Assembly (NCBI RefSeq): GCF_002893625.1
Contig: NZ_PKMZ01000003.1
Span: 248,001 to 312,000 of the forward strand
DNA: 64,000 nt
Reading direction: 5' to 3'
From: Mangrovicella endophytica
Lineage (GTDB): Bacteria; Pseudomonadota; Alphaproteobacteria; Rhizobiales; Rhizobiaceae
A program made the translations under genes and the position numbers. This document shows positions 42,132 through 51,077 of this stretch, one piece after another. The first letter of the stretch is position 1; each line of letters begins with the position of its first letter. A model generated the notes under the pieces. That model did not search any database and had not been told where the DNA came from. It saw only the letters and a list, made by a program, of their open reading frames with translations.

Positions 42132-42375
42132 GGTCTGCGCCAAACGTTCGGAATGCGACGAGTTCGATATCGCGGGCTGTCTCAAGCGCATAGATGGAAG
42201 AACGCCGCCAATTGCGTTCTCCTCGATATTCTCTGCCCTACAGCCTGACAACGATGCAGAGTTAAGCTCAACATGGTTAACGAACTCTTGTTGCCGCATG
42301 GTCACAGTTGACGCCGCGGCGGCCGGCCACATCTCCGGGGGTGACGGGATGATCGATGTGGCGACAGGATCCTCC

Positions 42376-42774
42376 ATGAACATCGGGGAAGCGTCGAGGC
42401 GGTCCGGATTGCCGCCGAAGACGATCAGATATTACGAGGAGATCGGCCTCGTGAGGCCGGCTCGGGCCGAGAACGGCTATCGCGCCTATCGGGACCGCGA
42501 CGTCCATATCCTGCGCTTCCTGCAGCGCTCCCGCTCGCTCGGCTTTTCCATCGACGAGGCGCGCAAGCTGATCGCCCTCTACGAGGACGACAACCGGCAC
42601 AGCGAAGACGTGCGCGCCATGGTGAGGCGGCGAATCGCCGAGATCGACCGCAAGATCGAGGAACTGCGCACGCTGAAGCGCGCACTCGGGGAACTCACCG
42701 ACCAGTGTCCCGGCGGCGCGAGCCCGGATTGCCCGATTCTGGAGGAGATCGCCGGCGAGAAGCTGCCGGCCTGA
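42376..42774 (+). CDS. cueR: CueR-type MerR-family copper-responsive regulator
   Basis: 132 residues. MerR winged HTH (MNIGEASRRSGLPPKTIRYYEEIGLV), a long dimerisation helix, and a metal-binding loop with Cys111 and Cys119 in CPGGASPDCPIL, spacing and context as in E. coli CueR (CPGDDSADCPII). Ser76 (HSEDV) fits the Cu(I)-type selector serine. It would activate a copper exporter when Cu(I) or Ag(I) is bound. No copA or copper chaperone gene is adjacent, so its target is elsewhere, or it may act on the divergent transpeptidase region. The start is the ATG at 42376; earlier in-frame codons are not MerR-like. Confidence 0.88.
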   Translation: MNIGEASRRSGLPPKTIRYYEEIGLVRPARAENGYRAYRDRDVHILRFLQRSRSLGFSIDEARKLIALYEDDNRHSEDVRAMVRRRIAEIDRKIEELRTLKRALGELTDQCPGGASPDCPILEEIAGEKLPA

Positions 42775-42856
42775 CGGCCGCACCGGTGGATGCGAGTTCA
42801 TTCTTTGTTCCAGTTTTCGCTTGCCTCGGATTCGCCGGCTGGCTATCTCATGGGGC

Positions 42857-43357
42857 ATGCCGCTCGTCTCGCCCTTCCGCTCCGATCCGCTGATCGACGG
42901 CCGCCAGTCCGAACGCGCCATGCTGGTACGCCGCGGCGTACAGAGGCTCATGATCGAGCGACGTGTGTCGCTGCTGCCTGAGCTGCCGCTCGCCTCCGGC
43001 CGTAGAGCCGATCTCGTCTGCCTGTCGGAAAAGGGCGAGTTCTCCATCATCGAGATCAAAACCTCGATCGAGGATTTCCGTGTCGACCGCAAATGGCCGG
43101 AATACCGCCTGTTCTGCGACAGGCTCTACTTCGCCACCCATCCAGGCGTCCCGCAGTCGATCTTCCCGGAGGAGTGTGGGCTCATCCTGTCGGACGGCTA
43201 CGGCGCCGAGGTGCTTCGTGAAGCGCCGGAACATCGTTTGGCCGCGGCAACCCGCAAAGCCCTCATGCTGCGCTTCGCGCGGCTGTCGGCGGATCGTCTG
43301 CTGCAGGCCGAATGGGCCGCTAACCCTTTCATGACGGGAATGCCTGAAGAGCTCTGA
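42857..43357 (+). CDS. mmcB: MmcB-family DNA repair protein
   Basis: 166 residues. A PD-(D/E)XK-like nuclease core: RADLVCLSEKGEFSIIEIKTSIEDFRVDRKWPEYRLFCDRLYFATHPGVP, with the acidic Asp and the EIK triad, as in MmcB (PF06319, alphaproteobacterial). In Caulobacter, MmcB is SOS-linked and proposed to protect against mitomycin C lesions. The second ATG (42857) was preferred to an upstream in-frame ATG at 42821 because the MPLVSPF start matches the family. No clear LexA box is visible upstream. Confidence 0.85.
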   Translation: MPLVSPFRSDPLIDGRQSERAMLVRRGVQRLMIERRVSLLPELPLASGRRADLVCLSEKGEFSIIEIKTSIEDFRVDRKWPEYRLFCDRLYFATHPGVPQSIFPEECGLILSDGYGAEVLREAPEHRLAAATRKALMLRFARLSADRLLQAEWAANPFMTGMPEEL

Positions 43358-43430
43358 ACGCACTTGCGGATAGTGATATCTCTGCGCATCCTCTGGTGAT
43401 CGAAACGGTGCGATCATCAGGGGGGATGGC

Positions 43431-43883
43431 ATGACGAGGCAGGTACATTGGTCCGTGGCGGCGGTGCTGGCGAGCGCCGTCGGCTTCAGTGCCGCGGGTG
43501 GTGCGGCGGCGGCGGAGCAATGGAGTGCCCTCAGCACGACCGCTATGGGCATCACCGGCGATGTCGGCTTCGACGGCAAGAGCCTGATCTTCGACGAGAA
43601 GACGCGGATGAAGCTCGGCAAGGGCACCAAGACGAGCAAGTTCGCCGTCGACGGCAAGCCGCGTCAGGCGACGGTCTACCCCGTCGAGCCGCCGATGAAC
43701 CCGAAGCTCGAAAGCGGCAACACGCTGTGCGGTGACGATCCCATCAAGTTCGTGGCGATCTTCGGCGACTACAGCGATCCGACGTCCAAGACGGGCCGGA
43801 CGCTGGAACTCTTCGACGCGGGCAAGCTGCCGACGAGCGACGCCGACAGCTGCGCCATGTTCACCTACGTTCTCGCGAAGTAG
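43431..43883 (+). CDS. Conserved secreted protein of unknown function
   Basis: 150 residues. A signal peptide (MTRQVHWSVAAVLASAVGFS, cut after AAA near residue 28) leads to a small periplasmic domain with two cysteines (LCGDD, SCAMF) that could form one disulfide. The pattern MGITGDVGFDGKSLIFDEKTRMKLG and IKFVAIFGDYSD has no family I recognise. A GGGGGGATGGC ribosome-site-like stretch precedes the ATG. It stands between mmcB and regA, transcribed towards regA. Confidence 0.75.
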   Translation: MTRQVHWSVAAVLASAVGFSAAGGAAAAEQWSALSTTAMGITGDVGFDGKSLIFDEKTRMKLGKGTKTSKFAVDGKPRQATVYPVEPPMNPKLESGNTLCGDDPIKFVAIFGDYSDPTSKTGRTLELFDAGKLPTSDADSCAMFTYVLAK

Positions 43884-43941
43884 CACATGAGCAGGTGCGA
43901 CGGGCCGGCGGACGAGCGCAGGCCTGTCGCATTACTTCACA

Positions 43942-44520
43942 TCAGCGGGGCGCGCGCTTGGCGAGGATACGCTGCAGCGTGCGCCGGTGCATGGTGAGGC
44001 GGCGCGCCGTTTCCGAGACATTGCGGTCGCACAACTCGTAGATGCGCTGGATATGCTCCCAGCGCACGCGGTCTGCCGACATCGGATTGTCCGGTGGCTG
44101 CGGCTTGTCGCCGCCTTCGCTTTGCAGCGCGCCGATGATCTCGTCGGCATCGGCCGGCTTGGCGAGATAGTCGATGGCGCCGAGCTTCACAGCCGTGACC
44201 GCCGTCGCGATGTTGCCGTAGCCGGTCAGGATCACCGCGCGGGCATCCGAGCGGCTGCGCTGCAGCGCTTCGACGATGTCGAGACCGTTGCCGTCACGCA
44301 GGCGCATGTCGACGACGGCAAAGGCCGGCGCACTGGTACGCATCAGCGCCAGACCTTCGCTGACGCTGCCGGCGGTGCGCACGGCAAAGCCGCGCTGTTC
44401 CATTGCGCGTGCCAGACGGGTCAGGAAGGGCTGGTCGTCGTCGACGAGCAGCAGGGTACGGTCCTGTGTCCCCGTGGCGCGATACTGTACGGGCGCGTCG
44501 CGGGTATGATCGATGAGCAT
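43942..44520 (-). CDS. regA: RegA/ActR/PrrA redox response regulator
   Basis: 192 residues. Receiver domain with acidic pocket DDD (27-29), phospho-acceptor Asp71 (VVDMRLRDGNGL) and Lys121 (YLAKPAD), then a Fis-type HTH: RVRWEHIQRIYELCDRNVSETARRLTMHRRTLQRIL, almost invariant in the RegA/ActR/PrrA family. A proline-rich hinge (KPQPPDNP) precedes it. It regulates oxidase, hydrogenase, CO2/N2 fixation and redox genes under changing oxygen; the ACIII-oxidase operon here is a plausible target. The ATG at 44520 lies 185 nt after regB on the same strand. Confidence 0.95.
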   Translation of the reverse strand: MLIDHTRDAPVQYRATGTQDRTLLLVDDDQPFLTRLARAMEQRGFAVRTAGSVSEGLALMRTSAPAFAVVDMRLRDGNGLDIVEALQRSRSDARAVILTGYGNIATAVTAVKLGAIDYLAKPADADEIIGALQSEGGDKPQPPDNPMSADRVRWEHIQRIYELCDRNVSETARRLTMHRRTLQRILAKRAPR

Positions 44521-44705
44521 GGCGTTTCTCCAGGATGCCGCAGAAGCGGCACGCGGCGCCTTATTTTCCGGCTGACGAAGAGCGGCGGCCTGGCTGAAAA
44601 CGCACAGGCTCAAGCTGCCTTCCGGGGGCTGTGGCGCAACGGATTGCCTGACCCCAAAGTGGCCCGGAAAGTGCGTCGATTCAACGCGTTGACCGCGTGG
44701 TAACG

Positions 44706-46058
44706 TCAATTGTGAACGGCAGTTCGTTCGGTGTCGAAGCCGTCTCGGGGCCAGCGCAACTCGACGCGGGCTCCACTGCCTTCGCGGGACGGGCGGTTGC
44801 CGAAGCTGATCTGCGCGCCCGAGCGCTCGAGCAGCGTCTTGGCGATGAACAGGCCGAGCCCCAGCCCGCCGCCGCCGCGCCGCTCGCCGCGCTCGCGATA
44901 GGCAAGATAAGGATCGCCGATCCGCGCCAGCGCGTCGGCGGAAAAGCCGGGTCCATCGTCGCTGACGGAGATGGTGACGAAGCGGTCCGTCCAGCTGGTC
45001 TGGATCACCACCTGATCTTTCGCGAAGTCGGCGGCATTCTCCACAATGGCGCCGAGGCCATAGGCGACGCCCGGCGATCGGCGCATCACCGGCTCCTTGC
45101 CGCCGAGCCGGCAGATCTCCGTCCGGATTCGCACGCCAAGATGGCGGTGCGGCTCCGCCGTCTCCTCCACCAGCGAGGTTACCGGCAGCCGCGCCAGATG
45201 CTCCTCGCCATCGGCCGACAGCGAGGTGAGTCGGCGCAGGATTTCCCGGCAGCGCTCCGTCTGGCTGATCAGCAGTTGCACGTCCTCGTAGTAGGGGCTG
45301 TCCGCCTCGGTGACGCGGCCCATCTCGCGTGCCACCAAGGCGATGGTGGATAGCGGCGTGCCGAGCTCATGAGCCGCCGCCGCGGCAAGGCCGTCGAGAG
45401 CGGAGAGATGCTGCTCGCGCTGCAGCACCATTTCCGTCGCGTTGAGGGCGTCCGCCAGCGTGCGCGATTCGGCGGCTACGCGGTAGATATAGATGGCCGC
45501 TAAGACCAGCGTCGCGACGATGGCGAACCACAGGCCGCCGACATAGGAGCGCGGCAGGATCAGCGTCCTGTCCGCCGGCCAGGGCACCGGCAGGTGGAAG
45601 AACAGGAGAAGCGTCGCGGCGATCACCGAGAGGATGCCGAGGCAGGCCGTCGTCAGCGGCGGCTGCGTCGCGGATGCGACGACGACCGGCAGGACCAGGA
45701 AGATCGCAAAGGGGTTCTCGATCCCGCCGGTGAGGAACAGGAGGCCGGAGGGTTGCAGGATGTCGAAGGCCAGCACCAGGGCGGCGGCGCCGGAGGACAG
45801 ACGACGGCTGGCCGGGTAGGTCAGCGTCAGGAAGACGTTGACCGCAATCGACACGGCGATCAGCAGCAGGCACAGCACTACGGGGAAGGGGTACCAGAGG
45901 CCCCAGGCCACGAAGACACAGGCGGCGACCTGGCCGGCGACGGATAGCCATCTGAGGCGCGTCAGCGTCGCAAGACGCAGCCGCTGGCTGTCGCGCATCG
46001 TCGTCGCGAAGGCGGGCAGGCTCAATCGGAAGCGTGTCGGCAGCAGCGTGGTGGGCAT
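44706..46058 (-). CDS. regB: RegB/ActS/PrrB redox-sensing histidine kinase
   Basis: 450 residues. Six N-terminal transmembrane helices include the ubiquinone-binding signature GGIENPFAIF (111-120). The H-box AAAAHELGTPLSTIALVAREM holds His230, and the redox-active cysteine is Cys270 (ERCREILRRLT). The ATPase domain follows: NAADFAKDQV, DDGPGFSADAL, GERRGGGGLGLGLFIAKTLLERSGA. It senses quinone redox state and oxygen and phosphorylates RegA. It is the tandem rhizobial order (actS-actR), unlike the divergent Rhodobacter order; no senC is attached. Confidence 0.95.
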   Translation of the reverse strand: MPTTLLPTRFRLSLPAFATTMRDSQRLRLATLTRLRWLSVAGQVAACVFVAWGLWYPFPVVLCLLLIAVSIAVNVFLTLTYPASRRLSSGAAALVLAFDILQPSGLLFLTGGIENPFAIFLVLPVVVASATQPPLTTACLGILSVIAATLLLFFHLPVPWPADRTLILPRSYVGGLWFAIVATLVLAAIYIYRVAAESRTLADALNATEMVLQREQHLSALDGLAAAAAHELGTPLSTIALVAREMGRVTEADSPYYEDVQLLISQTERCREILRRLTSLSADGEEHLARLPVTSLVEETAEPHRHLGVRIRTEICRLGGKEPVMRRSPGVAYGLGAIVENAADFAKDQVVIQTSWTDRFVTISVSDDGPGFSADALARIGDPYLAYRERGERRGGGGLGLGLFIAKTLLERSGAQISFGNRPSREGSGARVELRWPRDGFDTERTAVHN

Positions 46059-46168
46059 GCCATCAATCTATTGCACGCGACGTAAGGCGGTAGTGGAGGC
46101 CGTGACGTGTCTTCGCACGCAGCCGCGTCAATGCTTAGCCGACTTGCGAACGAACGGGCCGACGAGCC

Positions 46169-48670
46169 CTATCGGCCGCGCGGCTTTGCGCGCGCCGTCG
46201 CCGCGGCCGCGGCAGGATCCTCCGGCCAGACATGCTTGGGATAGCGGCCGCGCAAATCCGCCCGCACGTCGCGCCAGGAACCGGCCCAGAAGCCGGGAAG
46301 ATCGCGGGTGATCTGGATCGGCCGATGCGCGGGCGACAAGAGCTCCAGCGTCAGTGCAATAGCGCCTCCGGCAATGGCCGGATGGCGTGTCAGCCCGAAC
46401 AGCTCCTGCACCCGGATGGCGAGCACCGCCTGCTCCGCTTCGTAGCGGATCGGCACATGCGAGCCGGAGGGCGCATCGAAATGCGTCGGCGCGAGCTCGT
46501 CGAGCCGGCCGCTGATATCGGCCGGGACGAGCGCCCGCAGCGCCGTCGCGAGCGTGCCCGGCGGGATCGCCCCAATGGCCGTGACGCCCGGCAGGTAGGG
46601 CATCAGCCAGTCCTCCACCGTGGCCGTCAGCGCGGCGTCGGAGAGATCCGGCCAATCGTGGCTCCGATCGCCGGAGCTGAGGAAGCGCAGCCGCTGCAGC
46701 AGCCGCTCACCCTCCGGTCCGAAGGGCAGCGCGCCGATGCCGATCTGCCTGATGCCATCGGCAAGAGCTGCGGCCGTGCGCTCTCCCTTCGGCACCGGCA
46801 GCGGCGTTTCCTCAAGGATCGCGCGACCAAGCCGCTTGATGCGCCGTGCCCGCACTTGCTGGCTTCCGGGATCGAAGGCGATCACCTCTTCGGTGCGGAC
46901 ACGCTCGGCGAGAAGCGCTTCCAGCGATTCACGTGAAACGGCAGCGGCCGAAAGAATGCGGCCGGCGCGCGCCTGCCCGGTGAGCTCGGCTACCACCAGT
47001 GCCGGCTCGCGCGCGAGCGCGGACGTTTCATCAAGGACGGCACCGCGGCCATTGGACAGGAGAAAGTGGCCGCGTGCACCGCGGGCGATCGCCACCCGAT
47101 CCGGATAGGCCTTGGCCAATAGCAGTCCCGGATCGCCTGCGGGCAGATCCGAGGACGGCGAACTCTGGTGAGGCGCCGCGCTACTGCCCTGCGCCTGCCG
47201 CGCGATCCGCTGGACCAGCTGGGCCGCTGCCTTGGCCCGTGGCGATCGATCCGTTCGCAGGCGCCGCAGCCGCTCCGCCAGATCGACGTCGGTGCCCCCG
47301 AGGCCCCGTTCGGTGAGGAGCACGGCGAGCTCCGCCGCCATGCGCCGATCGGCTTCCTCGGTCGTGCCGACGACCATGCGGGCGAGACGTGGCGGCAGCG
47401 GTAGCTCGCGCATGGCAGAGCCGGCCTCCGTCAGGCGCCCATCGGCATCGAGCGCACCGAGGTCGGCGAGCAGCGCCCGCGCTTCCGCCAATGCCGCCAC
47501 GGGCGGAGGGTCGAGGAAGGCGAGATCGCCGGGGTTTGCGACGCCCCAGGCGGCACAGTCGAGCACGAGGCCGGAGAGGTCGGTGGACAGAATCTCCGGC
47601 GGATCGAAGGGCTCCAGCGCCGCCGTCTGCTCCGCCCGCCACAGGCGGATCGCCATACCGGGCGCGGTACGACCTGCACGGCCGGCGCGCTGGTCGGCCG
47701 CGGCGCGCGAGACCCGCACCGTTTCCAGCCGCGAGAGGCCGCTGGCCGGTTCGAAGACAGGCGCACGCCGCAGACCGGCGTCGATCACCACCGAGACGCC
47801 ATCAATGGTCAGCGACGTTTCGGCGATCGAGGTCGCCAGCACCACCTTGCGGCTGCCGGCGGGCGCCGGCCTGACGGCAAGGTCCTGGGCCGCGCCCTCC
47901 ATGGCGCCATAGAGCGGCGCAATCGTGATGCGTTCGCCGGCGAGCGGCTGCAGCCGCTCCGCGACGCGCTCGATCTCGCGCTGCCCCGGCAGGAAGACGA
48001 GAATGCTGCCGCTCTCGTCCGCCACTGCGGCGCGCACGGCCTCCGCGACGGCGTCCTCCACCGTCTGTGTTCCCGGCCGCTCGCGGTAGCGGATGGCGAC
48101 CGGAAAGGCTCGGCCGCGGCTTTCGATCACAGGGGCGTTGCCGAGAAGCGCGGCAACGCGGGCGCCGTCGAGCGTCGCGGACATCACCAGGAGGCGCAGG
48201 TCCTCGCGCAACGCCGACTGCACGTCGAACGCGAGCGCGAGACCGAGATCGGCATCCAGCGAACGCTCGTGGAACTCGTCGAACAGGACTGCCGCAATGC
48301 CGGTCAGCTCCGGATCGCCGAGGATCATCCGGGTGAAGACGCCCTCGGTGACGATCTCGATCCGGGTGCGGGCCGAAATGCGCGTGTCGAGCCGCATCCG
48401 CCAGCCCACCGTGTCGCCGACATCTTCGCCCAGCATCGCCGCCATGCGCCGGGCGGCTGCGCGGGCGGCGAGGCGCCGCGGCTCGACAAGGATGATGCGC
48501 CTTCCATCCGCAAAGGGCTGCTCGACGAGCCGCAGCGGCACCAGTGTCGTCTTGCCGGCGCCGGGCGGCGCGACGAGCACGGCGCTGCGGCCGGTGCCAA
48601 GCGCCGCCGTCAGCTCCGGGAGGACATCCGCGACGGGCAAGCCGAAATCGGGAGGGGTGGCCCGGCTCAT
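46169..48670 (-). CDS. hrpB: ATP-dependent helicase HrpB
   Basis: 833 residues, DEAH/RHA-type helicase. Walker A APPGAGKTTLVPL (about 34), DEFHER box, SAT motif VMSATLDG, QRAGRAGRTAPG, then the HrpB C-terminal domains. GSILVFLPGQREIERVAERL and SIAETSLTIDGVSVVIDAG are also family-typical. Its cellular role in bacteria is poorly known. The ATG at 48670 overlaps the stop of the upstream ABC ATPase gene (ATGA), placing hrpB at the end of a ynjBCD-hrpB operon. The frame is open further upstream, but this is within the ATPase gene. Confidence 0.93.
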   Translation of the reverse strand: MSRATPPDFGLPVADVLPELTAALGTGRSAVLVAPPGAGKTTLVPLRLVEQPFADGRRIILVEPRRLAARAAARRMAAMLGEDVGDTVGWRMRLDTRISARTRIEIVTEGVFTRMILGDPELTGIAAVLFDEFHERSLDADLGLALAFDVQSALREDLRLLVMSATLDGARVAALLGNAPVIESRGRAFPVAIRYRERPGTQTVEDAVAEAVRAAVADESGSILVFLPGQREIERVAERLQPLAGERITIAPLYGAMEGAAQDLAVRPAPAGSRKVVLATSIAETSLTIDGVSVVIDAGLRRAPVFEPASGLSRLETVRVSRAAADQRAGRAGRTAPGMAIRLWRAEQTAALEPFDPPEILSTDLSGLVLDCAAWGVANPGDLAFLDPPPVAALAEARALLADLGALDADGRLTEAGSAMRELPLPPRLARMVVGTTEEADRRMAAELAVLLTERGLGGTDVDLAERLRRLRTDRSPRAKAAAQLVQRIARQAQGSSAAPHQSSPSSDLPAGDPGLLLAKAYPDRVAIARGARGHFLLSNGRGAVLDETSALAREPALVVAELTGQARAGRILSAAAVSRESLEALLAERVRTEEVIAFDPGSQQVRARRIKRLGRAILEETPLPVPKGERTAAALADGIRQIGIGALPFGPEGERLLQRLRFLSSGDRSHDWPDLSDAALTATVEDWLMPYLPGVTAIGAIPPGTLATALRALVPADISGRLDELAPTHFDAPSGSHVPIRYEAEQAVLAIRVQELFGLTRHPAIAGGAIALTLELLSPAHRPIQITRDLPGFWAGSWRDVRADLRGRYPKHVWPEDPAAAAATARAKPRGR

Positions 48671-49311
48671 GCCGCGTCTCCAAGGCTGACGACGTCTCCG
48701 CCGGCGGCTTGCGCATCGGCGGGATCGTGCGTGACGAGCAGCGTTGGAATGGCACGGCTTTGGATCAGGCCGAAGACGAAGCGGCGCATCGTCTCCTTCA
48801 GCGACATGTCGAAGCGCGAAAAGGGTTCGTCGAGCAGCAGTGCGCGCGGCGCCGACAGGAGCGTACGTCCAAGCGCCACCCGTGCCTGCTGACCGCCGGA
48901 GAGCGTTGCGGGATCGCGTGCCTCGAAACCGGTCAGGTCGATTTCCTCCAGCATGGCGGTGACGGCGGCGGCCCGAGCCGCGCGACCGCGGATGGAGGGC
49001 GCAAGGCCGAAGGCGAGATTGCCGCCGACGGAGAGATGCGGAAACAGCAGCGCGTCCTGAAAAAGCAGCCCGATCCGCCGCATCTCCGGCGCCAGCGCGG
49101 TGACGTCGGTGCCGTCGAGGCACACCCGGCCCTCCACCGCAAAGGACGGATCGAGAAAGCCGCCGACGAAAGCGAGGAGGCTCGATTTGCCGGAGCCGGA
49201 CGGGCCCATCACCGTCAGCACGTCGCCCGGCGCCACCACGCGGTCGATCGCGACCAGCGCCCGGCCACCCAGCCCGATCCGCACCTGTTCGAGCGCCAGC
49301 CCTTTGATCAT
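48667..49311 (-). CDS. ynjD: YnjD-type ABC transporter ATP-binding protein
   Basis: 214 residues, a short ABC ATPase. Walker A GPSGSGKSS, signature LSGGQQARVALGRTLL, Walker B ALLLDEPFSRFD, switch VTHDPADA. IGLLFQDALLFPHLSVGGNLAFGL followed by PATLSGGQ matches E. coli YnjD in wording and length. It energises import with the YnjC-like permease. Overlaps of 4 nt at both ends. Confidence 0.85.
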   Translation of the reverse strand: MIKGLALEQVRIGLGGRALVAIDRVVAPGDVLTVMGPSGSGKSSLLAFVGGFLDPSFAVEGRVCLDGTDVTALAPEMRRIGLLFQDALLFPHLSVGGNLAFGLAPSIRGRAARAAAVTAMLEEIDLTGFEARDPATLSGGQQARVALGRTLLSAPRALLLDEPFSRFDMSLKETMRRFVFGLIQSRAIPTLLVTHDPADAQAAGGDVVSLGDAA

Positions 49312-51077
49312 CAGGCTCTCATGCCGCGCCGCCCGGCATGGCGCAAGGCGGGGAGAGAAGCGGCAAGCGCAAAGGCCAGAAGCGGCAGGGCCGCCTGCAG
49401 CACCGCATAAACGCCGATGATGCGCCGGTCGCCGCCGGAGGCGAGCGCCACCGCTTCCGTCGTGATCGTCGGCAGCCGGCCGGCCCCGACGATGAGGCTC
49501 GGCAGATACTGACCAACCGATACGGCGAAGCCGACGGCGAGCGCCGTTGCAAGCGGGCCGAGCAGCATCGGCAGGCGCAGGCGCAGGAGCACGGCCAGCG
49601 GACGGCGCCCCAGGCTGGCGGCGATCTGTTCGTAGCGCGGATCAAGCGCGAACCACGGATCGGCAAGCGCCAGAGCGACATAGGGGATGACGAAGACGAG
49701 GTGGACGCTGATCAGGAGCGGCAGAGAGGGGGAAAGTCCGAGCGCCAGAAACCCGGTCTCGAGGCCGAACAGGAAGGCGATCTGCGGCACGATCAGTGGC
49801 AGGGCCAGCGCGACGGTGAGATAGGCGGGGACGTCGCTGCCTTCCAAGCTGGCCAGGTGGCGCCGCCGCAGCGCCTCAAGGTTTGCGATCACCAAGACGA
49901 GCGCAACGGTCGACGATGCTGCGCCGACGGCGAGGCTGGTGCCGAGGGGCCGCAGCGCCGCCGGCAGGGTCCGTGTCCAGGTGGCGAGCGTCAGCCGGTC
50001 TGGCAGAAGGTCGGGAAAACGCCAGACAGCGGCAAATGACCAGAGCATGACGGCAAACAGTCCGGCGATCAGCGCGGCGGCGGCGATGAGCGCCGGCAGG
50101 ATGACAAGCCGCCGCAGCGAGCGGTCGTGCGGCAGGCGCGTGCCGGCTGCCGCGAGGTGCAGGCTGAGCCCGCCGGCGAGCACTTCGATGCCACGCCAGA
50201 CGATGAGGGCAACGGCCGTGACGCCGAGCTGGAGGAGCGCACCGGCGGCTGCAATGAAGCGGCGCGACAGGTCCGGATCGTTCATCCAGCCGGTGATCCG
50301 CACCGCCAGCGTTGCGGGCGCGCTCGGGCCGAGGATCGCGGCAACGTCGACCACCGCCGTGCCATAGGCGATGACGGCGAAGACCGGCAGGCGGATCTGG
50401 CGGTAGACCGAGGGCCAGACGGCGAGGGTGAAACCGGCGATGCGGCCATAGCCGAGCGATCGGGCGAGCCGCAGCCGCCGCTCCGGCTCTGCCTGCGGCA
50501 AAGCGGCAATCGCGACGAGGAGAAGGAACGGCATCTCCTTGGCGATCAGCCCGGCCATCAGCGCCAGCCCGAACGGATCGTGCGGAAACAGGTAGTCCGG
50601 CGGGCGGTCGAACCCGAGCGGCAGGGCGGCGAGCCGCATCAGCATGCCGGACGGCGCGAGCAGGACAGCCAGACCGACGGCGGCAGCCGCATGCGGCACG
50701 GCGAGCAGCGGCGCCAGCCCTTGCTGCAGGAGCGCGAGTTTCCGCGTGCCGGCCGTGGCGGCCAGCAGCCCGAGCACGCCGAGAAGGGCAACCGCTGCGG
50801 TGACGAGGCCGCCCGCGAGGCTGAGTGCAGCCGAGGTGGCAAGCCCTGGCTGATCCAGAAGAACCCGCAGCGGCTGCAGGGAGAGGCCGGTGCCGCCGAG
50901 ATCCGGCAGGTAGCCGAAGGCCGGAAGAACAACGCCGGCGAGCCCCGCCAGCACCGGCCCGGCGAGGAGCAGCGCCACCAACGGCGGCACGCTCTGCAGC
51001 AACCGTCCGGGGAGCCATGGTGCCGTCGTCCGCAGCTGGGCCGGCTGTGCAGCCTTGCTCAACGGCCGCTGGCTCAA
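49311..51077 (-). CDS. ynjC: YnjC-type ABC transporter permease
   Basis: 588 residues, a double-length permease with two BPD_transp_1 modules and about 12 transmembrane helices, like ThiP/YnjC. Each half has an EAA-type loop (PEPERRLRLARSLGYGR-like; DPRYEQIAASLGRRPL). It starts at the TTG overlapping the binding-protein stop, the same junction type seen elsewhere here; ATGs at 51098 and 51122 are alternatives. It transports an unknown ligand. It overlaps ynjD by 1 nt (ATGA). Confidence 0.83.
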   Translation of the reverse strand: MSQRPLSKAAQPAQLRTTAPWLPGRLLQSVPPLVALLLAGPVLAGLAGVVLPAFGYLPDLGGTGLSLQPLRVLLDQPGLATSAALSLAGGLVTAAVALLGVLGLLAATAGTRKLALLQQGLAPLLAVPHAAAAVGLAVLLAPSGMLMRLAALPLGFDRPPDYLFPHDPFGLALMAGLIAKEMPFLLLVAIAALPQAEPERRLRLARSLGYGRIAGFTLAVWPSVYRQIRLPVFAVIAYGTAVVDVAAILGPSAPATLAVRITGWMNDPDLSRRFIAAAGALLQLGVTAVALIVWRGIEVLAGGLSLHLAAAGTRLPHDRSLRRLVILPALIAAAALIAGLFAVMLWSFAAVWRFPDLLPDRLTLATWTRTLPAALRPLGTSLAVGAASSTVALVLVIANLEALRRRHLASLEGSDVPAYLTVALALPLIVPQIAFLFGLETGFLALGLSPSLPLLISVHLVFVIPYVALALADPWFALDPRYEQIAASLGRRPLAVLLRLRLPMLLGPLATALAVGFAVSVGQYLPSLIVGAGRLPTITTEAVALASGGDRRIIGVYAVLQAALPLLAFALAASLPALRHAGRRGMRA

